The position numbers and the translations under genes are program-made. Source: Alphaproteobacteria bacterium (GTDB taxonomy: Bacteria > Pseudomonadota > Alphaproteobacteria > Sphingomonadales > Kordiimonadaceae). From it: a stretch of 64,000 nucleotides of DNA. Within the stretch, counting starts at the first letter, position 1; each line of letters opens with the position of its first letter. The stretch lies in assembly GCA_006226495.1 (NCBI GenBank), contig SBGU01000002.1:1-64000 (forward strand). Reading direction: 5' to 3'. The notes under the pieces were generated by a model, which had not been told where the DNA came from, ran no database searches, and saw only the letters and a program-made list of their open reading frames with translations. This document shows, in pieces, positions 34,657 through 43,968 of this stretch.

Positions 34657-36281
34657 GGCGCACATATGACGTCGTCATCGTCGGCACCGGTGCGGCGGGC
34701 CTGACCGCAGCCCTGAAGCTCGCGCCCCATATGCGCGTGGCGGTGCTGTCGAAGGGTGAAATGGCCGCGGGCTCGACCCGCTGGGCCCAGGGCGGCATTG
34801 CCGCCGTCCTGGAAGCCACCGATTCGATCCAGTCGCATATCGACGATACCCTGATTGCCGGTGCCGGCCTCTGCAGCGAAAAAGCCGTGCGCTATGTGGT
34901 GGAACGCGGCCGCGAAGCCATCGAGAAGCTGATCAATTTTGGTGTCGAATTCGACAAGGCCAACACCCACCATGAAGACGGTTACGATTACCACCTGACC
35001 CGCGAGGGCGGCCACAGCCACCGGCGCATCATCCATGCCGCCGACGCCACCGGCCAGGCCGTGCAGAAAACCCTGAACGAGCGGGTGAAGGAAGAACCGA
35101 ACATCGATGTCTATGAAAACCACATGGCCATCGACATCATCACCAACCGGCACCTGAAGACCAAGGCCGCCTATACCGACCAGGCGCACGGCGTTTATGT
35201 GCTGAACCGGGAAAAAGGCCGGGTCGAGACCTTCTCGGCGCGGGCGACCATCCTGGCCACGGGGGGTGCCAGCCGGGTCTATCTCTATAGCTCGAATCCC
35301 GATGCCTCAACGGGCGACGGCATCGCCATGGCCTGGCGCGCCGGCTGCCGGGTTACGAACATGGAGTTCAACCAGTTCCACCCGACCTGCCTTTATCACC
35401 CCGACGCCAAGACCTTCCTGATCACGGAAGCCATGCGCGGCGAGGGGGCTGTGCTCAGGGGCAAGGATGGCCGGCGCTTCATGCTGGACTATGACGAGCG
35501 CGCCGAACTGGCACCGCGCGACATTGTCGCCCGCGCGATCGACAGCGAAATGAAACGCACCGGCCAGGACTGTGTGTGGCTTGATATCACCCACAAGGAT
35601 GCCGACTTTGTCATCTCGCATTTCCCGACCATTTACCGCCACTGTCTGGGGCTTGGCATCGACATCACCAAAGACCTGATCCCGGTGGTGCCGGCCGCGC
35701 ACTATACCTGCGGCGGGGTGCATGTGGACTTTTCGGCCCGCACGGGCGTGGACCGGCTGTATGCCGTGGGCGAATGTTCGCACACTGGCCTGCACGGCGC
35801 CAACCGCATGGCATCGAACAGCTTGCTCGAATGCCTGGTCACCGGCACGGCGGCCGCCGACGATATCCTAGAGCGCATGGACGAGATGCTGCCCGCCGCC
35901 AGTGCGCGCGACTGGGACGAAAGCCAGGTCACCGATTCGGACGAGGAAGTGGTGGTGAGCCACAACTGGAAAGAACTCCGCCGGTTCATGTGGGACTATG
36001 TCGGCATCGTGCGCACGGACAAGCGGCTCGCGCGCGCCAAACGCCGGATCGACCTGTTGCAGACCGAAATCCACGAATATTACGGCAACTTCCGGGTCAC
36101 CGCCGACCTCTTGGAACTTCGGAACCTCGTGACCGTGGCCGACCTGATCGTGCGCTCGGCCCAGATGCGCAAGGAATCGCGCGGGCTGCATTATACCGCC
36201 GACTATCCGGAAACCGCGGATGTGGCGCGCGACACGACCCTTATCCCGTTTGGCCTGGCGGTATCCGACCGCGTGGCCTGA
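34653..36281 (+). CDS. nadB: L-aspartate oxidase
   Basis: FAD-dependent oxidation of L-aspartate to iminoaspartate, first step of de novo NAD synthesis. 542 residues, normal length. The FAD-binding N-terminus is [15 protein letters not shown], followed by [59 protein letters not shown] and [20 protein letters not shown], all typical of the aspartate oxidase/fumarate reductase flavoprotein family. The C-terminal helical domain is present. ATG 34653 overlaps the ABC ATPase stop by 4 bases. nadA and nadC are not in the window. A terminator follows at 36304. Confidence 0.97.
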   Translation: MRRTYDVVIVGTGAAGLTAALKLAPHMRVAVLSKGEMAAGSTRWAQGGIAAVLEATDSIQSHIDDTLIAGAGLCSEKAVRYVVERGREAIEKLINFGVEFDKANTHHEDGYDYHLTREGGHSHRRIIHAADATGQAVQKTLNERVKEEPNIDVYENHMAIDIITNRHLKTKAAYTDQAHGVYVLNREKGRVETFSARATILATGGASRVYLYSSNPDASTGDGIAMAWRAGCRVTNMEFNQFHPTCLYHPDAKTFLITEAMRGEGAVLRGKDGRRFMLDYDERAELAPRDIVARAIDSEMKRTGQDCVWLDITHKDADFVISHFPTIYRHCLGLGIDITKDLIPVVPAAHYTCGGVHVDFSARTGVDRLYAVGECSHTGLHGANRMASNSLLECLVTGTAAADDILERMDEMLPAASARDWDESQVTDSDEEVVVSHNWKELRRFMWDYVGIVRTDKRLARAKRRIDLLQTEIHEYYGNFRVTADLLELRNLVTVADLIVRSAQMRKESRGLHYTADYPETADVARDTTLIPFGLAVSDRVA

Positions 36282-36303
36282 ACGCGCGGCCAATCCAGAA
36301 AAG

Positions 36304-36340
36304 AAAAGGCCGCCCCGATCGCGTCGGGACGGCCTTTTTT
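36304..36340. terminator. Bidirectional intrinsic terminator after nadB
   Basis: AAAAGGCCGCCCCGA pairs with TCGGGACGGCCTTTT (one mismatch) around GATCGCG-type loop bases, with T-run to 36340. It separates nadB from the convergent TonB-domain gene. Confidence 0.88.
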
Positions 36341-36357
36341 AACTCAGGCGCGGTGGC

Positions 36358-36723
36358 TTAGCGCAGCGACCACTGCAGCGGCAGCACCAGCGACATTTCC
36401 GGCGTACCGGCCGGCAGGGCCGGGAGCGGGTTCAGGCGCTCGACCAGCTTGGGGATTTCGGCGTCCAGCACGTCCTGGCCGGTGGCCTGAACGATTTCGT
36501 GGCTGGTGATGGTGCCGTCAGCAGCAACAACCAGGCGAATCTGGGCCTTGCCCTCGATTTCGCGAACCTGGGCTGCGCGGGGGTATTTCTGTTTCTTCGC
36601 AACTTCCTTCACGACGGAGGCGGTCCAGTTCTGGAGCGCGGCATCAGCGGCGTGAGCAACAGGAGCGGCCATCGCGATCAGGGCAGCGACGGTCAGGGAC
36701 TTGAAGAGGGGAGCGAGGGTCAT
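36358..36723 (-). CDS. Small exported TonB C-terminal-domain protein (copy 1)
   Basis: 121-residue protein with a signal peptide (LTVAALIAMAAPVAHAAD) followed directly by a TonB-like C-terminal domain. Visible features are KKQKYPRAAQVREIEGKAQ with the YPRAA element, IRLVVAADGTITSHEIV, and the last strand MSLVLPLQWSLR. It lacks the N-terminal membrane anchor and proline-rich spacer of a true TonB energiser, so it should be periplasmic. The start is ATG 36723; the longer frame to 36756 would put extra polar residues before the signal peptide. It is a close paralogue of the gene at 36966-37334. Function unknown; it may compete with or assist TonB at outer-membrane receptors. Confidence 0.8.
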   Translation of the reverse strand: MTLAPLFKSLTVAALIAMAAPVAHAADAALQNWTASVVKEVAKKQKYPRAAQVREIEGKAQIRLVVAADGTITSHEIVQATGQDVLDAEIPKLVERLNPLPALPAGTPEMSLVLPLQWSLR

Positions 36724-36890
36724 TCTGATTCCATCCGGGTTAGATATTGCACTCATCTGCGCGCATCCTATATATCGGCGGCCCTTAACAAATCATTACC
36801 GAAAACGGGGTTTGAAAAATATTTTAAGTCATTAAAATTGTTTATATTTTTCGGATGACCCTTGCCCTTTGCAATCCGGCCCGGCAAGAA

Positions 36891-36920
36891 AAAATGGCCA
36901 CCCGGAAGGGCAGCCATTTT
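36891..36920 (-). terminator. Intrinsic terminator of the second TonB-domain gene
   Basis: On the minus strand AAAATGGCTGCCC, loop TTCC, GGGTGGCCATTTT is followed by more T residues. It lies between the two paralogues, so each is probably transcribed separately. Confidence 0.8.
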
Positions 36921-36965
36921 CCACTCAAAACGAATGATTTGGGTACTCGGAACAGAAACTCTCTA

Positions 36966-37334
36966 TCAGCGCAGGGCCCAGGTCAGCGGCAGAACCAGCG
37001 ACATTTCCGGCGTGCCTTCCGGCAGGGCGGGCAGCGGGTTCAGGCGTTCGACCAGTTTCGGGATCTCACGGTCCAGGACGCTCTCGCCGGTTTCTTCGAG
37101 AACCTCATGGGCCGTGATCGTACCGTCGGCTGCGATCACCAGGCGCACCTTGGCGGTGCCTTCAATTTCACGCGCGAGGGCCGCACGGGGATATTTCTGG
37201 TTTTTGGCGACCGACTTCATCACTTCGTGTTTCCAGTCGTCCATTGCGTCGGCGGAGGCCGGGGTCGCAAGGGCACCGAAGGCAAAAGTGGCGGCGATAA
37301 CGGCGGCCATCAGGGTGTTAAAATTCTTCAACAT
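36966..37334 (-). CDS. Small exported TonB C-terminal-domain protein (copy 2)
   Basis: 122-residue paralogue of the gene at 36358, with signal peptide MLKNFNTLMAAVIAATFAFG ending ATPASA and a TonB-like domain: KNQKYPRAALAREIEGTAK, VRLVIAADGTITAHEVLEE, and REIPKLVERLNPLPALPEG. The stretch IPKLVERLNPLPALP is identical in both copies except for the surrounding residues, indicating recent duplication or strong constraint. It has no cytoplasmic-membrane helix after signal cleavage. ATG 37334 or ATG 37343 can be the start. It is separated from copy 1 by 242 bases and a terminator. Confidence 0.8.
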   Translation of the reverse strand: MLKNFNTLMAAVIAATFAFGALATPASADAMDDWKHEVMKSVAKNQKYPRAALAREIEGTAKVRLVIAADGTITAHEVLEETGESVLDREIPKLVERLNPLPALPEGTPEMSLVLPLTWALR

Positions 37335-37343
37335 GATATCCAT

Positions 37344-37676
37344 CCAATTCTTGAATCTGCCAATTCCCGGAGGCGCCTAATGCCGCTTGAAAAACTCGAA
37401 ACCAGCACCGGGTGTTTCCTGATTTTTATAGGTTTCCTGCCGTTAATCCGAGGTAATCAATTAGATAAAATTTTAACCGTTCAGCGCAAAATCTCTACAA
37501 TGCCTTGAAAATATTGATAAAATTTCCTGACCGAAAGATTGCATTTCAGGTACGGCAGGGCTGCTGCCCTATAAACATGGCTTACGAATCGCAAAAAACG
37601 CGGGAATCGGGCGGCTATTGGGCTTGCATCGGGCTCTGCCCGCGTGTAGTGTCCGGCACGATTTTGTTGCAGGCAT
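37344..37676. other. Intergenic region before tRNA-Arg
   Basis: About 330 bases with no gene. The first half is AT-rich and probably holds the minus-strand promoter of the TonB-domain gene. A weak tRNA promoter (TTGCAT then TAGTGT, 17 bases apart) may lie near 37624-37652. Nothing else is visible. Confidence 0.4.
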
Positions 37677-37753
<77 letters not shown>

Positions 37754-38015
37754 TTTTTCCTTTGAAACAATATTATAGGAATGACACCAGCGGGTGAAAG
37801 CCGTGCTGTGCCTGTCGTCATCGTGTGTCCCGGGCTTTCGGTGCAGGACCGGGTACGCCGGCCGGCAGGCCGCCCGGTCGGGCCGGTGCCACGATGCTGC
37901 ATCTCCCCGCCGCACAGGCAGGAGGCATACCAGGGCACCAGCCTGAAACCGGATCACCGGTTGCGGGACATTCAATATCCTTGGTTGTCGGCGCGTGGTC
38001 GGTGTTGGCTTCCGC
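37754..38015. other. Non-coding spacer between tRNA-Arg and the symporter gene
   Basis: About 260 bases with no convincing gene; open frames are short and non-protein-like. A T-rich stretch after the tRNA may end its transcript. No attachment-site repeat of the tRNA 3' end was found nearby. Confidence 0.4.
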
Positions 38016-39374
38016 CTATTGGGTGTTACGACCTTCCAGAATTTCGCGGTCTTTCTCGTGCGCCTCTCTGGTGAGCGGGTAGTGCCGGCAAAGCAGGATG
38101 CAGATGGTGAAAATCAGCACGGGCACCAGGGTAAAGACCATAACAAGACCGGTGACATGGTCCGGGTTGCCGGGAGCTTCCGGGTCAAACCCGATCAAGG
38201 CAAGAAGGGCAAAACTGATGCCGACGGCCGTTGCCTGTCCGATCTTGTAGGACGTGTTCATGAAGGCAAAATAGAAGCCTGCATTGTTCTTGCCGGAGCG
38301 TACTTCTTCCCGGTCAACCTGATCGGCCATCATGGACCTGAGAAGAGCCTGAGGGGCGCCAAAACTGATCCCGAGCAGGGCAACCATTGCCACAAACATC
38401 ATCGTGTTCCCATACATCAGAACCGGGATGAGAATGAGGTTGCAGATCAGCGAATAGACGCAGGCAATCTGCAGGGACGTGGCCTTTTCCAGGCGCTTGC
38501 TGAACCATAACCAGATGGGAATACCAACAATCGAGGCGATGAAAAAGACGAGAAGCACGGTGCTGGCGCCGCTTTCAAAGCCGGCGACACCCCTGGCAAC
38601 AAACAGGAAGGTCGCCGAGGTGACCCCGACGCCAATGCCTGTTGTGATTTCGATAAAGAGAATCCGCCACAGGGTTCTGTTGTTGAGGCTGTCAAATACA
38701 TCCTTGAGGCTTTTTGGCCGGACATCCTTGACGTGGGGCGGCGACTTGTCAGAAACCAGCGAGAAGGCGATGACGATGCTGATAGGCAGGGCAAGGATAA
38801 GGAACCAGCCCATAATGGCCACTTCGGTATATTCATCGACATCAATCCAGAAACCGGCGAGAGCCGGCAATGTCAGGACAAAGATTGTACCGGCCGCATT
38901 GACGATTTCACGTGTACCGAAAAGCCGGGACCGCTCGTCATAACCCTGCGCGAGGTCGGCGCCCCATGCCTGGTGTGCGGTCTGGAGGAAGGTCCAGCCG
39001 GTATATAACAGCAGAAGCTGGAACAGCAGGACAGGGCCGCTTGCAGGACTTCCCCTGTCCGGCATGAACAGGAAAAGTGCGGTCAGGCACAACAGGGGAA
39101 TGCTCACGACGATCCAGGTCTTGCGCCTGCCCCGGCGCCACTGGAACCGGTCCACCAGAATGCCGACAATCGGGTCGGAAATAACATCCCATATCCGGGC
39201 GATCATGAAGATCAGCCCCACGGTCGCGAGGCCAAGGCCTCCATGCCCGGCGTACAAGGGGGGCAGGAAGGTTGATACCGGCATGCCAACCGCGACAATG
39301 GGAAATGTAATGCCACAATAGGCAAACATCTGGTAATTGGGAATGCGTGCACCGGGTATTCTGCCATGTGTCAT
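38016..39374 (-). CDS. GPH-family cation symporter (MFS)
   Basis: 452-residue transporter of the glycoside-pentoside-hexuronide:cation symporter family with 12 spans. The N-terminal segment GLIFMIARIWDVISDPIVG and the following VDRFQWRRGRRKTWIV are the family signatures; D-x-x-x-D-P in span 2 region (WDVISDP) is the usual cation-binding element. GPH members carry sugars, glucuronides and, in soil bacteria, other organic acids. It is the last gene of the minus-strand run starting at 43667, 49 bases after the ligase gene, suggesting it imports the cluster's substrate or an intermediate. Confidence 0.88.
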   Translation of the reverse strand: MTHGRIPGARIPNYQMFAYCGITFPIVAVGMPVSTFLPPLYAGHGGLGLATVGLIFMIARIWDVISDPIVGILVDRFQWRRGRRKTWIVVSIPLLCLTALFLFMPDRGSPASGPVLLFQLLLLYTGWTFLQTAHQAWGADLAQGYDERSRLFGTREIVNAAGTIFVLTLPALAGFWIDVDEYTEVAIMGWFLILALPISIVIAFSLVSDKSPPHVKDVRPKSLKDVFDSLNNRTLWRILFIEITTGIGVGVTSATFLFVARGVAGFESGASTVLLVFFIASIVGIPIWLWFSKRLEKATSLQIACVYSLICNLILIPVLMYGNTMMFVAMVALLGISFGAPQALLRSMMADQVDREEVRSGKNNAGFYFAFMNTSYKIGQATAVGISFALLALIGFDPEAPGNPDHVTGLVMVFTLVPVLIFTICILLCRHYPLTREAHEKDREILEGRNTQ

Positions 39375-39423
39375 CGGCTGACCTCGCTACTGTTTTTTAT
39401 GTATGTGAATGAAATGTCGCCGG

Positions 39424-41082
39424 TCATCCGAGGATTTCCCTCTTCAGGTCGGCGCGGGACAGTTTGCCAATTTTTGTCTTTGGGAGACTTGTCCGGATTT
39501 CAATCGCCTTTGGCACTTCGATCTTGCTGATCCTGTTTTTCAGGTGCGCAAACAGTTCGGCAGTGCCGGTATCGGACGCGCCATTCTTGAGCACAACAAA
39601 GGCCTTCGGGCTTTCGCCCCGATAGTCGTCAGGCAATCCGATCACCAGGGTCTCTTCAACAGCGGGATGCTCATAGAGCGCGTCTTCTATGACCCGGGGA
39701 TAGACATTGTAGCCACCACACAGGATGACATCCTTGATCCGGTCGACGAGGAACAGATACCCATCCTCATCCAGATAGCCGACATCACCGGTCCGCAGGG
39801 CGCCGTCGATAAATGTTTGCCCGCTTTCTTCCGGCCGGTTCCAGTATCCCTTCATAACCTGCGGGCCGCGCACGCAGACCTCGCCTGTCTGGCCGATGCC
39901 AAGAACGTTGGCGGGGTCTTCAAGGCTGCGAACCTCGATAATCGTATCAGGGTAGGCCAGTCCTGCGCTGCCGTCCTTGCCGGAGCCATCGGCAGGATTG
40001 CAGGTGATGGTCGGGGACGCCTCGGACAAACCATAGCCTTCAACAAGCCGGCAGCGGGCCCGTTTTTCGAACGCTGTGCGGACAGGTTCCGGAAGGGGCG
40101 CACCACCGGAAACACAAAGCTCCAGGTCCCGGAAGTCCGGAAAAACATCTTCCGACAAGCTGTTCAGGGACTGGAACAGGGTTGGAACACCGAACAACCG
40201 TGTCGGACGGGTCCTGTTGACGGCCTTGACGAATTGTTTCTGCTCGTATCTGGGCAGCAGGACCATCAGGGATGCCATCATCAGGGACGTATTCAGAACG
40301 GTGGTCAGCGCAAAGACATGGAAGAGCGGCAAGACACCCATGACCCGATCGCATTTTCCCGGGTCTGCCAGCGAAACGACGGCGGTCTGGAAGCTGTTGG
40401 ATACGAGATTGCCGTGTGTCAGAACCGCAGCTTTCGGCAGGCCGGTTGTGCCGCCGGTATACTGGAATACCGCCGGATCGTCGCGGTGGATCGGCGGTGT
40501 CGGTGCTTCACCAGCCGTGGCCAGCAATCTTCCAAAGGACATCCATGAAGCGCCCCCCGGTATTGCGGCCTGATCCTTTTTACGGAACAGGCGGTATGCC
40601 AGCGACAGAAGCAGCGGCATGGCCTGGGCCATCGGGCATACGATGACGGTGTCGAGCGCGCCGCCCTCCACCATTGCAGCAACATTTTCCATGACAGCCG
40701 GCATGTCGGCTACAGCAAGGATGCGGGCCCCTGAGTCTGCAATCAGCTTTTCCAGTTCGTAGCGGCTGTAAAGCGGGTTCAGATTGACCACGACAGCACC
40801 CAGTTTAAGGGTGGCCAGATACAGGATCACATAATAAGGCGTATTGGGAAGACACAGGCCCACCCGGTCGCCAGCATGCACGCCGGCCTTCCGCAGGCCT
40901 GCGGCAGCTTTACGGACACTCTTGTCAAGCTGCCGGTAGCTCCAGCGTCGACCGAAGAAATCTACGCCGTCCCGGTCTGGATGCCGGGCTACTGTTTCGT
41001 CCCACATGACCGGAATGGTATAATGGTCGGCCTGGACCTTTTGGGCTGTGTCATTAAGCCAGGCAGTACGGCGACCGATCAT
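39424..41082 (-). CDS. AMP-dependent acyl-CoA ligase
   Basis: 552-residue ligase that activates a carboxylic acid with ATP and CoA. The phosphate-binding motif YTGGTTGLPKAAVLTHGN is near residue 208, the linker motif VEGYGLSEASPTITCNP near residue 340, RTGDVGYLDEDGYLFLVDRIKD (hinge region) near 430 and the final catalytic lysine in SLPKTKIGKLSRADL. It resembles long-chain fatty acid CoA ligases (FadD type). Gaps are 49 bases to the symporter gene and 56 to the aldolase gene, so it is in the same operon. The substrate chain is unknown. ATG 41082 gives the expected N-terminus. Confidence 0.92.
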   Translation of the reverse strand: MIGRRTAWLNDTAQKVQADHYTIPVMWDETVARHPDRDGVDFFGRRWSYRQLDKSVRKAAAGLRKAGVHAGDRVGLCLPNTPYYVILYLATLKLGAVVVNLNPLYSRYELEKLIADSGARILAVADMPAVMENVAAMVEGGALDTVIVCPMAQAMPLLLSLAYRLFRKKDQAAIPGGASWMSFGRLLATAGEAPTPPIHRDDPAVFQYTGGTTGLPKAAVLTHGNLVSNSFQTAVVSLADPGKCDRVMGVLPLFHVFALTTVLNTSLMMASLMVLLPRYEQKQFVKAVNRTRPTRLFGVPTLFQSLNSLSEDVFPDFRDLELCVSGGAPLPEPVRTAFEKRARCRLVEGYGLSEASPTITCNPADGSGKDGSAGLAYPDTIIEVRSLEDPANVLGIGQTGEVCVRGPQVMKGYWNRPEESGQTFIDGALRTGDVGYLDEDGYLFLVDRIKDVILCGGYNVYPRVIEDALYEHPAVEETLVIGLPDDYRGESPKAFVVLKNGASDTGTAELFAHLKNRISKIEVPKAIEIRTSLPKTKIGKLSRADLKREILG

Positions 41083-41138
41083 TGCACGGTTCCAGACTCA
41101 GGGACGATACAGGGACATATTTCCGGAAGATGGGTCAA

Positions 41139-41897
41139 TCAAACAGCGTATCCCGGGTTTTCGCGGTTCAGCCGGCGCAGAAGTGCCGGCCAGACCAGCA
41201 GATTGGCACCGGCTTCCATATTTCCTGCCTGTTTCCGGACAACCTCCTGAACCTCGGCTGCGGGCGTGATCAGGGTATCCGATGCCTGGGCAGCAATCTG
41301 GATCGAGCAGGCGCGCTCCAGAAAATACATGTGCAGGAAGGCCGCCGCGACGGTGGAACCGACAGCCAGCGTGCCGTGGTTGCTCAGAATCATCAGATTG
41401 TTGCTGCCAAGGTCAGCGACCAGTCGCGGTCGTTCGTCATGGTTCAGGGCAACCCCTTCATAGGCATGGTATGAAAGCTGGCCATTCAGCAACATGGCAG
41501 TCTGGTTGATCGGTATCAGGCCGTCTTTCTGGCAGGAAACCGCCACACCATCGACGGTGTGGAGATGCATGACGCAGCCTGCGTCCGCGCGGGCGTCATG
41601 GACGGCGGAGTGGATGGTAAAGCCAGCCGGGTTCACCAGCGCGTCGATCTCGCCGATCTTTTGTCCGTCCAGGCCAACTTTGACGAGGGAAGACGCCGTT
41701 ATCTCTTCGAACAACATACCGTAGGGGTTGATCAGAAAATGATGGTCTGGCCCGGGCAGGCGTGCAGAAATATGGGTGAAGACCAGATCGTCCCAGCCAA
41801 ACAGGGCAACCAGTCTGTAGGCGGCGGCCAGGTCACAGCGGATTTTCCATTCTGCTTCGGAAAAGGGTTCGCGCGAAGCATCGCTCTGTTCGGTCAT
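41139..41897 (-). CDS. Class II aldolase/adducin-family protein
   Basis: 252-residue protein of the class II aldolase/adducin fold, zinc-dependent. The metal ligands His of VMHLHTVDGVAVSC, His of LSNHGTLAVGSTV and flanking residues are present; GWDDLVFTHISARLPGPDHHFLINP is the conserved N-terminal part. Members include L-fuculose-phosphate aldolases and decarboxylases, and also non-sugar enzymes. ATG 41897 is chosen with GGAG 6 bases upstream; ATG 41903 is alternative, and the longer frame to 41981 overlaps the DUF4387 gene. Its position between AtuA/DUF4387 and the CoA ligase suggests a C-C bond-forming or -breaking step of the pathway. Confidence 0.85.
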   Translation of the reverse strand: MTEQSDASREPFSEAEWKIRCDLAAAYRLVALFGWDDLVFTHISARLPGPDHHFLINPYGMLFEEITASSLVKVGLDGQKIGEIDALVNPAGFTIHSAVHDARADAGCVMHLHTVDGVAVSCQKDGLIPINQTAMLLNGQLSYHAYEGVALNHDERPRLVADLGSNNLMILSNHGTLAVGSTVAAAFLHMYFLERACSIQIAAQASDTLITPAAEVQEVVRKQAGNMEAGANLLVWPALLRRLNRENPGYAV

Positions 41898-41949
41898 CGT
41901 CATCTCCGCAGATAAGGATTGGCGCGCATGCGTTGACGCAAGTGCCTTG

Positions 41950-42258
41950 CTAGTCGAGTTCAATATCCAGAAGACGGGCATATTGCTGCCCGGAATGCAT
42001 GTCCCGCTCGATCATGCCACCCTGCGGTGTTGCGCGCGGGTAGGAAATCTTGACCAGATTGAACTCGGGCATGGGGATACGTTTCACAAAATCGGCATTC
42101 GTCCCGTAAACCCGTGCAAATGTTTCGGCGCTCAGGGCCGGGCAATCGTGATAGCGCGTGTAGCTGTCTTCATCCTTGAACCAGATATCCATGGTGACCC
42201 AGAAGGGGCCGGCCTGTTTTGTGCGGATGTGTCTGGTTGCGTCGCTCAGTCGGGTCAC
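41950..42258 (-). CDS. DUF4387 (AtuA-like ferredoxin-fold) protein
   Basis: 102-residue protein typical of DUF4387, which is nearly always encoded next to an AtuA/DUF1446 protein, as here (26-base gap). Visible family features are SDATRHIRTKQAGPFWVTMDI near the N-terminus, ALSAETFARVYG and VKISYPRATPQGG near the C-terminus. It probably forms a complex with AtuA, but no activity is established to my knowledge. The start is GTG 42258 with AAGGA 7 bases upstream; TTG 42264 is an alternative. Confidence 0.82.
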   Translation of the reverse strand: MTRLSDATRHIRTKQAGPFWVTMDIWFKDEDSYTRYHDCPALSAETFARVYGTNADFVKRIPMPEFNLVKISYPRATPQGGMIERDMHSGQQYARLLDIELD

Positions 42259-42284
42259 TGCCAATTCCTTTCCTGTCGGAGCCT

Positions 42285-43667
42285 TCAGGCGTTGATCCAG
42301 TTGAACCGCACCAACTGAAGCGGGTCATCAAGGGCAACAACATGGTTCAGCTTGAATTCAAATACCTGTCCACGCGGCACGTCCGCGGGCGAGAAGGCAA
42401 AGCCGTAGCTGGGCAGTTCCTTGTCCATGACAGCGGGATAATGGAAGAAGTACGGGTTGCAGGTATGGGCAATCGCGTTTGCCAGGTCCTGGGTGCGCGC
42501 AGTCGCCACGAACAATACGCCCAGTTCTCGGGGGGCAGGCGTGCCTTCGGGAACCGGGCCGCCGTCTACGGCGTTCCAGCCATACATCCTGAGGGAAATA
42601 TGAAAGTGGTCATGCTCCTCTTCGGGCAGCCCGTGTTTGGCGCGGGTATAAAGGGCATCCAGAAACCGGTCATGGAAGCCGCCGACATCCTGCAACACGT
42701 CAGGGTCCTGGATACCGACCAGCATGATTGTCTGGTACAGACCGCCGCCGGCGCCTTCCAGTTTCATCGTATATTGGCCCGGCTTCCACACCGCCCCGGC
42801 AACCTTGACGGCCCTGTTGTCGTCGAGCTGGTCATAGGTCGCATCCGTGGCGTCCAGTTGCCCGCCCGGTTCGGTCAGCAGGTAGGGATTGGTGTTTTCA
42901 TACAGCATGTGCGCCGAAACACTATAGGGCGAACAGCGGTTGTTAGCGGACAGCGGCTCGACTTCAAAACCGTCCTGGCCGACCGTCAGCAGGACGCCTG
43001 ACCCCAGTGTCGGATTTTCCGAACATTGTACGCCGCATTCGCCAATTTTGCCGGCATGCCAGGATGCACCCCAGCCGGCACCCTTCCAGATCGGGAAACT
43101 GGCAAGGACCGCCGGGTCGGTTGACCGGCCACCGATAATGACATCAGCGCCTTCATCCAAAGCCTTCAGATAGGGCTCGACCCCCATCAATGCGACAATA
43201 TGGTCGCATTCGTCGATTGTCTTGTCTTCAAGCGGGCCCAGCGGCGGCAAAGGGGTGACCTGGCCGGCCCTATTCAGTTGTTTCAATTGGGCGCCGTCGA
43301 TCTCGCTGTACAGAAGGGCAATTTTCGGGGAGAGCCCGAGTTCCGCATTGATTTCCAGCAGGATATCCCGTGTCCAGTTGACATTCAGGTCGCCGCCCGC
43401 CTGGCCGGACGTGCCAATGATGACCGGAATACCTGATTTGGCGTGCGCTTTCATCAATATGGTCAGGTCGCGCTTCACGGCGCCGCGGCTGTTTTTCGAT
43501 TTCCCCTGAGCCAGATATGCAGCGCCGCTGTCGGTCGATCCGGCATCCGTGGCGATTGCCTGCGCGCCTTTCCGCAGGCCATATTCTATCTCTTCTTCCC
43601 GAACCCCGGCGCCAAGCGAGCCACAAGGGACAATGATCGTTACAGATTCAGATCGGTTTGCTGTCAT
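42285..43667 (-). CDS. AtuA-family (DUF1446) protein
   Basis: 460-residue protein of the acyclic terpene utilisation AtuA/DUF1446 family. Family stretches are GSLGAGVREEEIEYGLRKGA near residue 18, ATDAGSTDSGAAYL, IPVIIGTSGQAGGD, VEPYLKALDEGADVIIGGR-like GADVIIGGRSTDPAV, and LTEPGGQLDATDATYDQLDD. In Pseudomonas it belongs to the citronellol/geraniol cluster, yet its reaction is not known. With DUF4387 it forms a conserved pair. This pair, and not the terpene-specific carboxylase genes, occurs here, so terpene use is not implied. It is the first gene of the run 43667-38016. Confidence 0.9.
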   Translation of the reverse strand: MTANRSESVTIIVPCGSLGAGVREEEIEYGLRKGAQAIATDAGSTDSGAAYLAQGKSKNSRGAVKRDLTILMKAHAKSGIPVIIGTSGQAGGDLNVNWTRDILLEINAELGLSPKIALLYSEIDGAQLKQLNRAGQVTPLPPLGPLEDKTIDECDHIVALMGVEPYLKALDEGADVIIGGRSTDPAVLASFPIWKGAGWGASWHAGKIGECGVQCSENPTLGSGVLLTVGQDGFEVEPLSANNRCSPYSVSAHMLYENTNPYLLTEPGGQLDATDATYDQLDDNRAVKVAGAVWKPGQYTMKLEGAGGGLYQTIMLVGIQDPDVLQDVGGFHDRFLDALYTRAKHGLPEEEHDHFHISLRMYGWNAVDGGPVPEGTPAPRELGVLFVATARTQDLANAIAHTCNPYFFHYPAVMDKELPSYGFAFSPADVPRGQVFEFKLNHVVALDDPLQLVRFNWINA

Positions 43668-43968
43668 TGGTATCGCGGGTCCCGTTGTTATCTAAGACGC
43701 AGCCCTGCAGGCAGAACTGGATTGCTTCCCCTGCGCCAGACCGTGAAGTTCCGTTGGCGATCAGGGCAACTGCCGGATTTGCCGCCAGGCTGGCGGAAAA
43801 CAGGCTCTTTGCAGCCGATTTAAGGGAGTGCGACATTGCCTGTCAAAGTATGAAACTATAGCGAAAATGTATGAGCGCGATTTGTGGTTTGCATCCCACC
43901 CGCCCAGGCTGGATTCTTGCTGCACAGGGCGAAAGGGACGCCCGGAATCTGGCAATGCTCACCACAGC
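43668..43968. other. Intergenic region upstream of the AtuA operon
   Basis: 301 bases between the AtuA start and the LysR stop, on the minus strand. A 62-codon frame at 43648-43836 has no family features and overlaps the AtuA start. The AtuA operon promoter is expected here; no match to the CGCAT/ATGCG operator found elsewhere in the island was seen. Confidence 0.4.

Noticed and set aside
43648-43836. 62-codon minus-strand frame before atuA
   Set aside because: No family features and no good ribosome-binding site; it overlaps the AtuA start.
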